This document shows positions 63,640-64,000 of a DNA stretch of 64,000 bases, in pieces. Numbering within the stretch: position 1 is the first letter of the stretch; each line of letters starts with the position of its first letter. The DNA comes from Alkalihalobacillus sp. FSL W8-0930 (GTDB lineage Bacteria; Bacillota; Bacilli; Bacillales; Bacillaceae_D), in NCBI GenBank assembly GCA_037965595.1, contig CP150183.1, positions 372,001 through 436,000 of the forward strand. Reading direction: 5' to 3'. The position numbers and the translations under genes were made by a program. Below the pieces are notes generated by a model. The model was not told where the DNA came from and searched no databases. It saw only the letters and a list, made by a program, of their open reading frames with translations.

Positions 63640-64000
63640 GTGACGAGGCTAAAAGGTGAACCTGCACTTCAAGCACCGGTAAACGTATCACCAAAAAGAT
63701 CAAGATTTCAAAGGATCTTACGAGATAAATGGATGTATCTGCTGCTTTTACCCGGTGTGATCTATTTTCTCTTATTTAAAATCCTGCCAATGTGGGGTGT
63801 CTTACTTGCCTTTCAGAATTACTCGCCCTTTCTTGGGTTTTGGGGGAGTGAATGGGTAGGGTTTGAGCATTTTCAGCGATTCTTTAGTGATCCCGACTTT
63901 GTCAGGTTGATGAGAAATACAGTGATTTTAGCGATTTACGATTTGATCTTCTTCTTTCCGGCACCAATCATTTTAGCTCTATTGTTAAATGAAGTAAGAA
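63640..64000 (+). CDS. LplB/YtcP-type ABC permease, N-terminal part
   Basis: The frame starts with GTG after GATGGAGGTG and is still open at the window end. The visible 120 residues read VTRLKGEPALQAP, then WMYLLLLPGVIYFLLFKILPMWGVLLAFQNY (first helix), SPFLGFWGSEWVGFEHFQRFF, and LMRNTVILAIYDLIFFFPAPIILALLLNEVR, all typical of LplB-type permeases. It should pair with a second permease beyond the edge. Confidence 0.9.
   Translation, partial: MTRLKGEPALQAPVNVSPKRSRFQRILRDKWMYLLLLPGVIYFLLFKILPMWGVLLAFQNYSPFLGFWGSEWVGFEHFQRFFSDPDFVRLMRNTVILAIYDLIFFFPAPIILALLLNEVR

Overview
The window looks like a chromosomal segment of a low-GC, endospore-forming Bacillaceae bacterium, probably an alkaliphilic Bacillus relative. 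The reasons are strong Shine-Dalgarno sites, common TTG/GTG starts, two SAM-I (S-box) riboswitches, PerR-, Zur-, Fur- and cre-like boxes of Bacillus type, a bacillopeptidase F homologue, and a very long BclA-like collagen protein typical of spore surfaces. No rRNA or tRNA gene, CRISPR array or prophage was seen. The only mobile DNA is the right end of an IS3-family element at the left edge.

Layout. 0-5.5 kb: IS3 remnant, short degenerate repeats, a SAM-riboswitch-controlled methionine-synthase-like gene, a nucleotidyltransferase/dehydrogenase pair, and a sortase with two very small membrane proteins. 5.5-9.7 kb: PadR regulator with its membrane partner, a frameshifted SRPBCC-DoxX gene next to a DUF4166 gene, and an SDR dehydrogenase. 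9.7-13.9 kb (minus strand): an SsuD-like flavin monooxygenase with a sugar-type ABC importer, possibly for a sulfonated sugar. 14.1-18.6 kb: the collagen-like spore-surface protein. 18.7-28.9 kb: acetyltransferase, Yip1 protein, a divergent EamA exporter/SgrR-like regulator pair, YqcI/YcgG protein, UMF1 transporter, a Zur-type zinc-binding lipoprotein with a domain inserted in its His-rich loop, a cell-wall amidase and an AlkC-type DNA glycosylase. 28.9-33.2 kb: bacillopeptidase F.

33.6-44.6 kb: SRPBCC protein, M20 peptidase, CHY zinc-finger protein, PerR-type Dps, HelD coupled to an APH-like kinase, an operon with an AirS/YhcY-type GAF histidine kinase carrying four cysteines, a VOC protein and an MFS transporter. 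44.9-50.2 kb (minus): a tiny lipoprotein and a complete nikABCDE-type importer behind a promoter whose start site is covered by a Fur-like box. 50.4-54.4 kb: two methyltransferases, an alpha/beta hydrolase and an ABC exporter in one operon. 54.4-61.6 kb: GlsB-type protein, SEC-C protein, riboswitch-controlled metNPQ, arylamine N-acetyltransferase, DUF4385 protein. 62.0-64.0 kb: start of an LplA/LplB-type oligosaccharide importer operon that runs off the window.

The most notable non-coding signal is a dispersed element of about 120 bp present three times (34.1, 44.7 and 61.7 kb). All copies have the same orientation and each follows an AT-rich hairpin behind a plus-strand gene. Paired positions change together between copies, so it probably folds as RNA or single-stranded DNA. 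Metal and redox homeostasis is a recurrent gene theme (Zur, Fur and PerR boxes, Dps, Nik, Znu, four-Cys kinase), as is methionine/sulfur supply (two S-boxes, metNPQ, SsuD).
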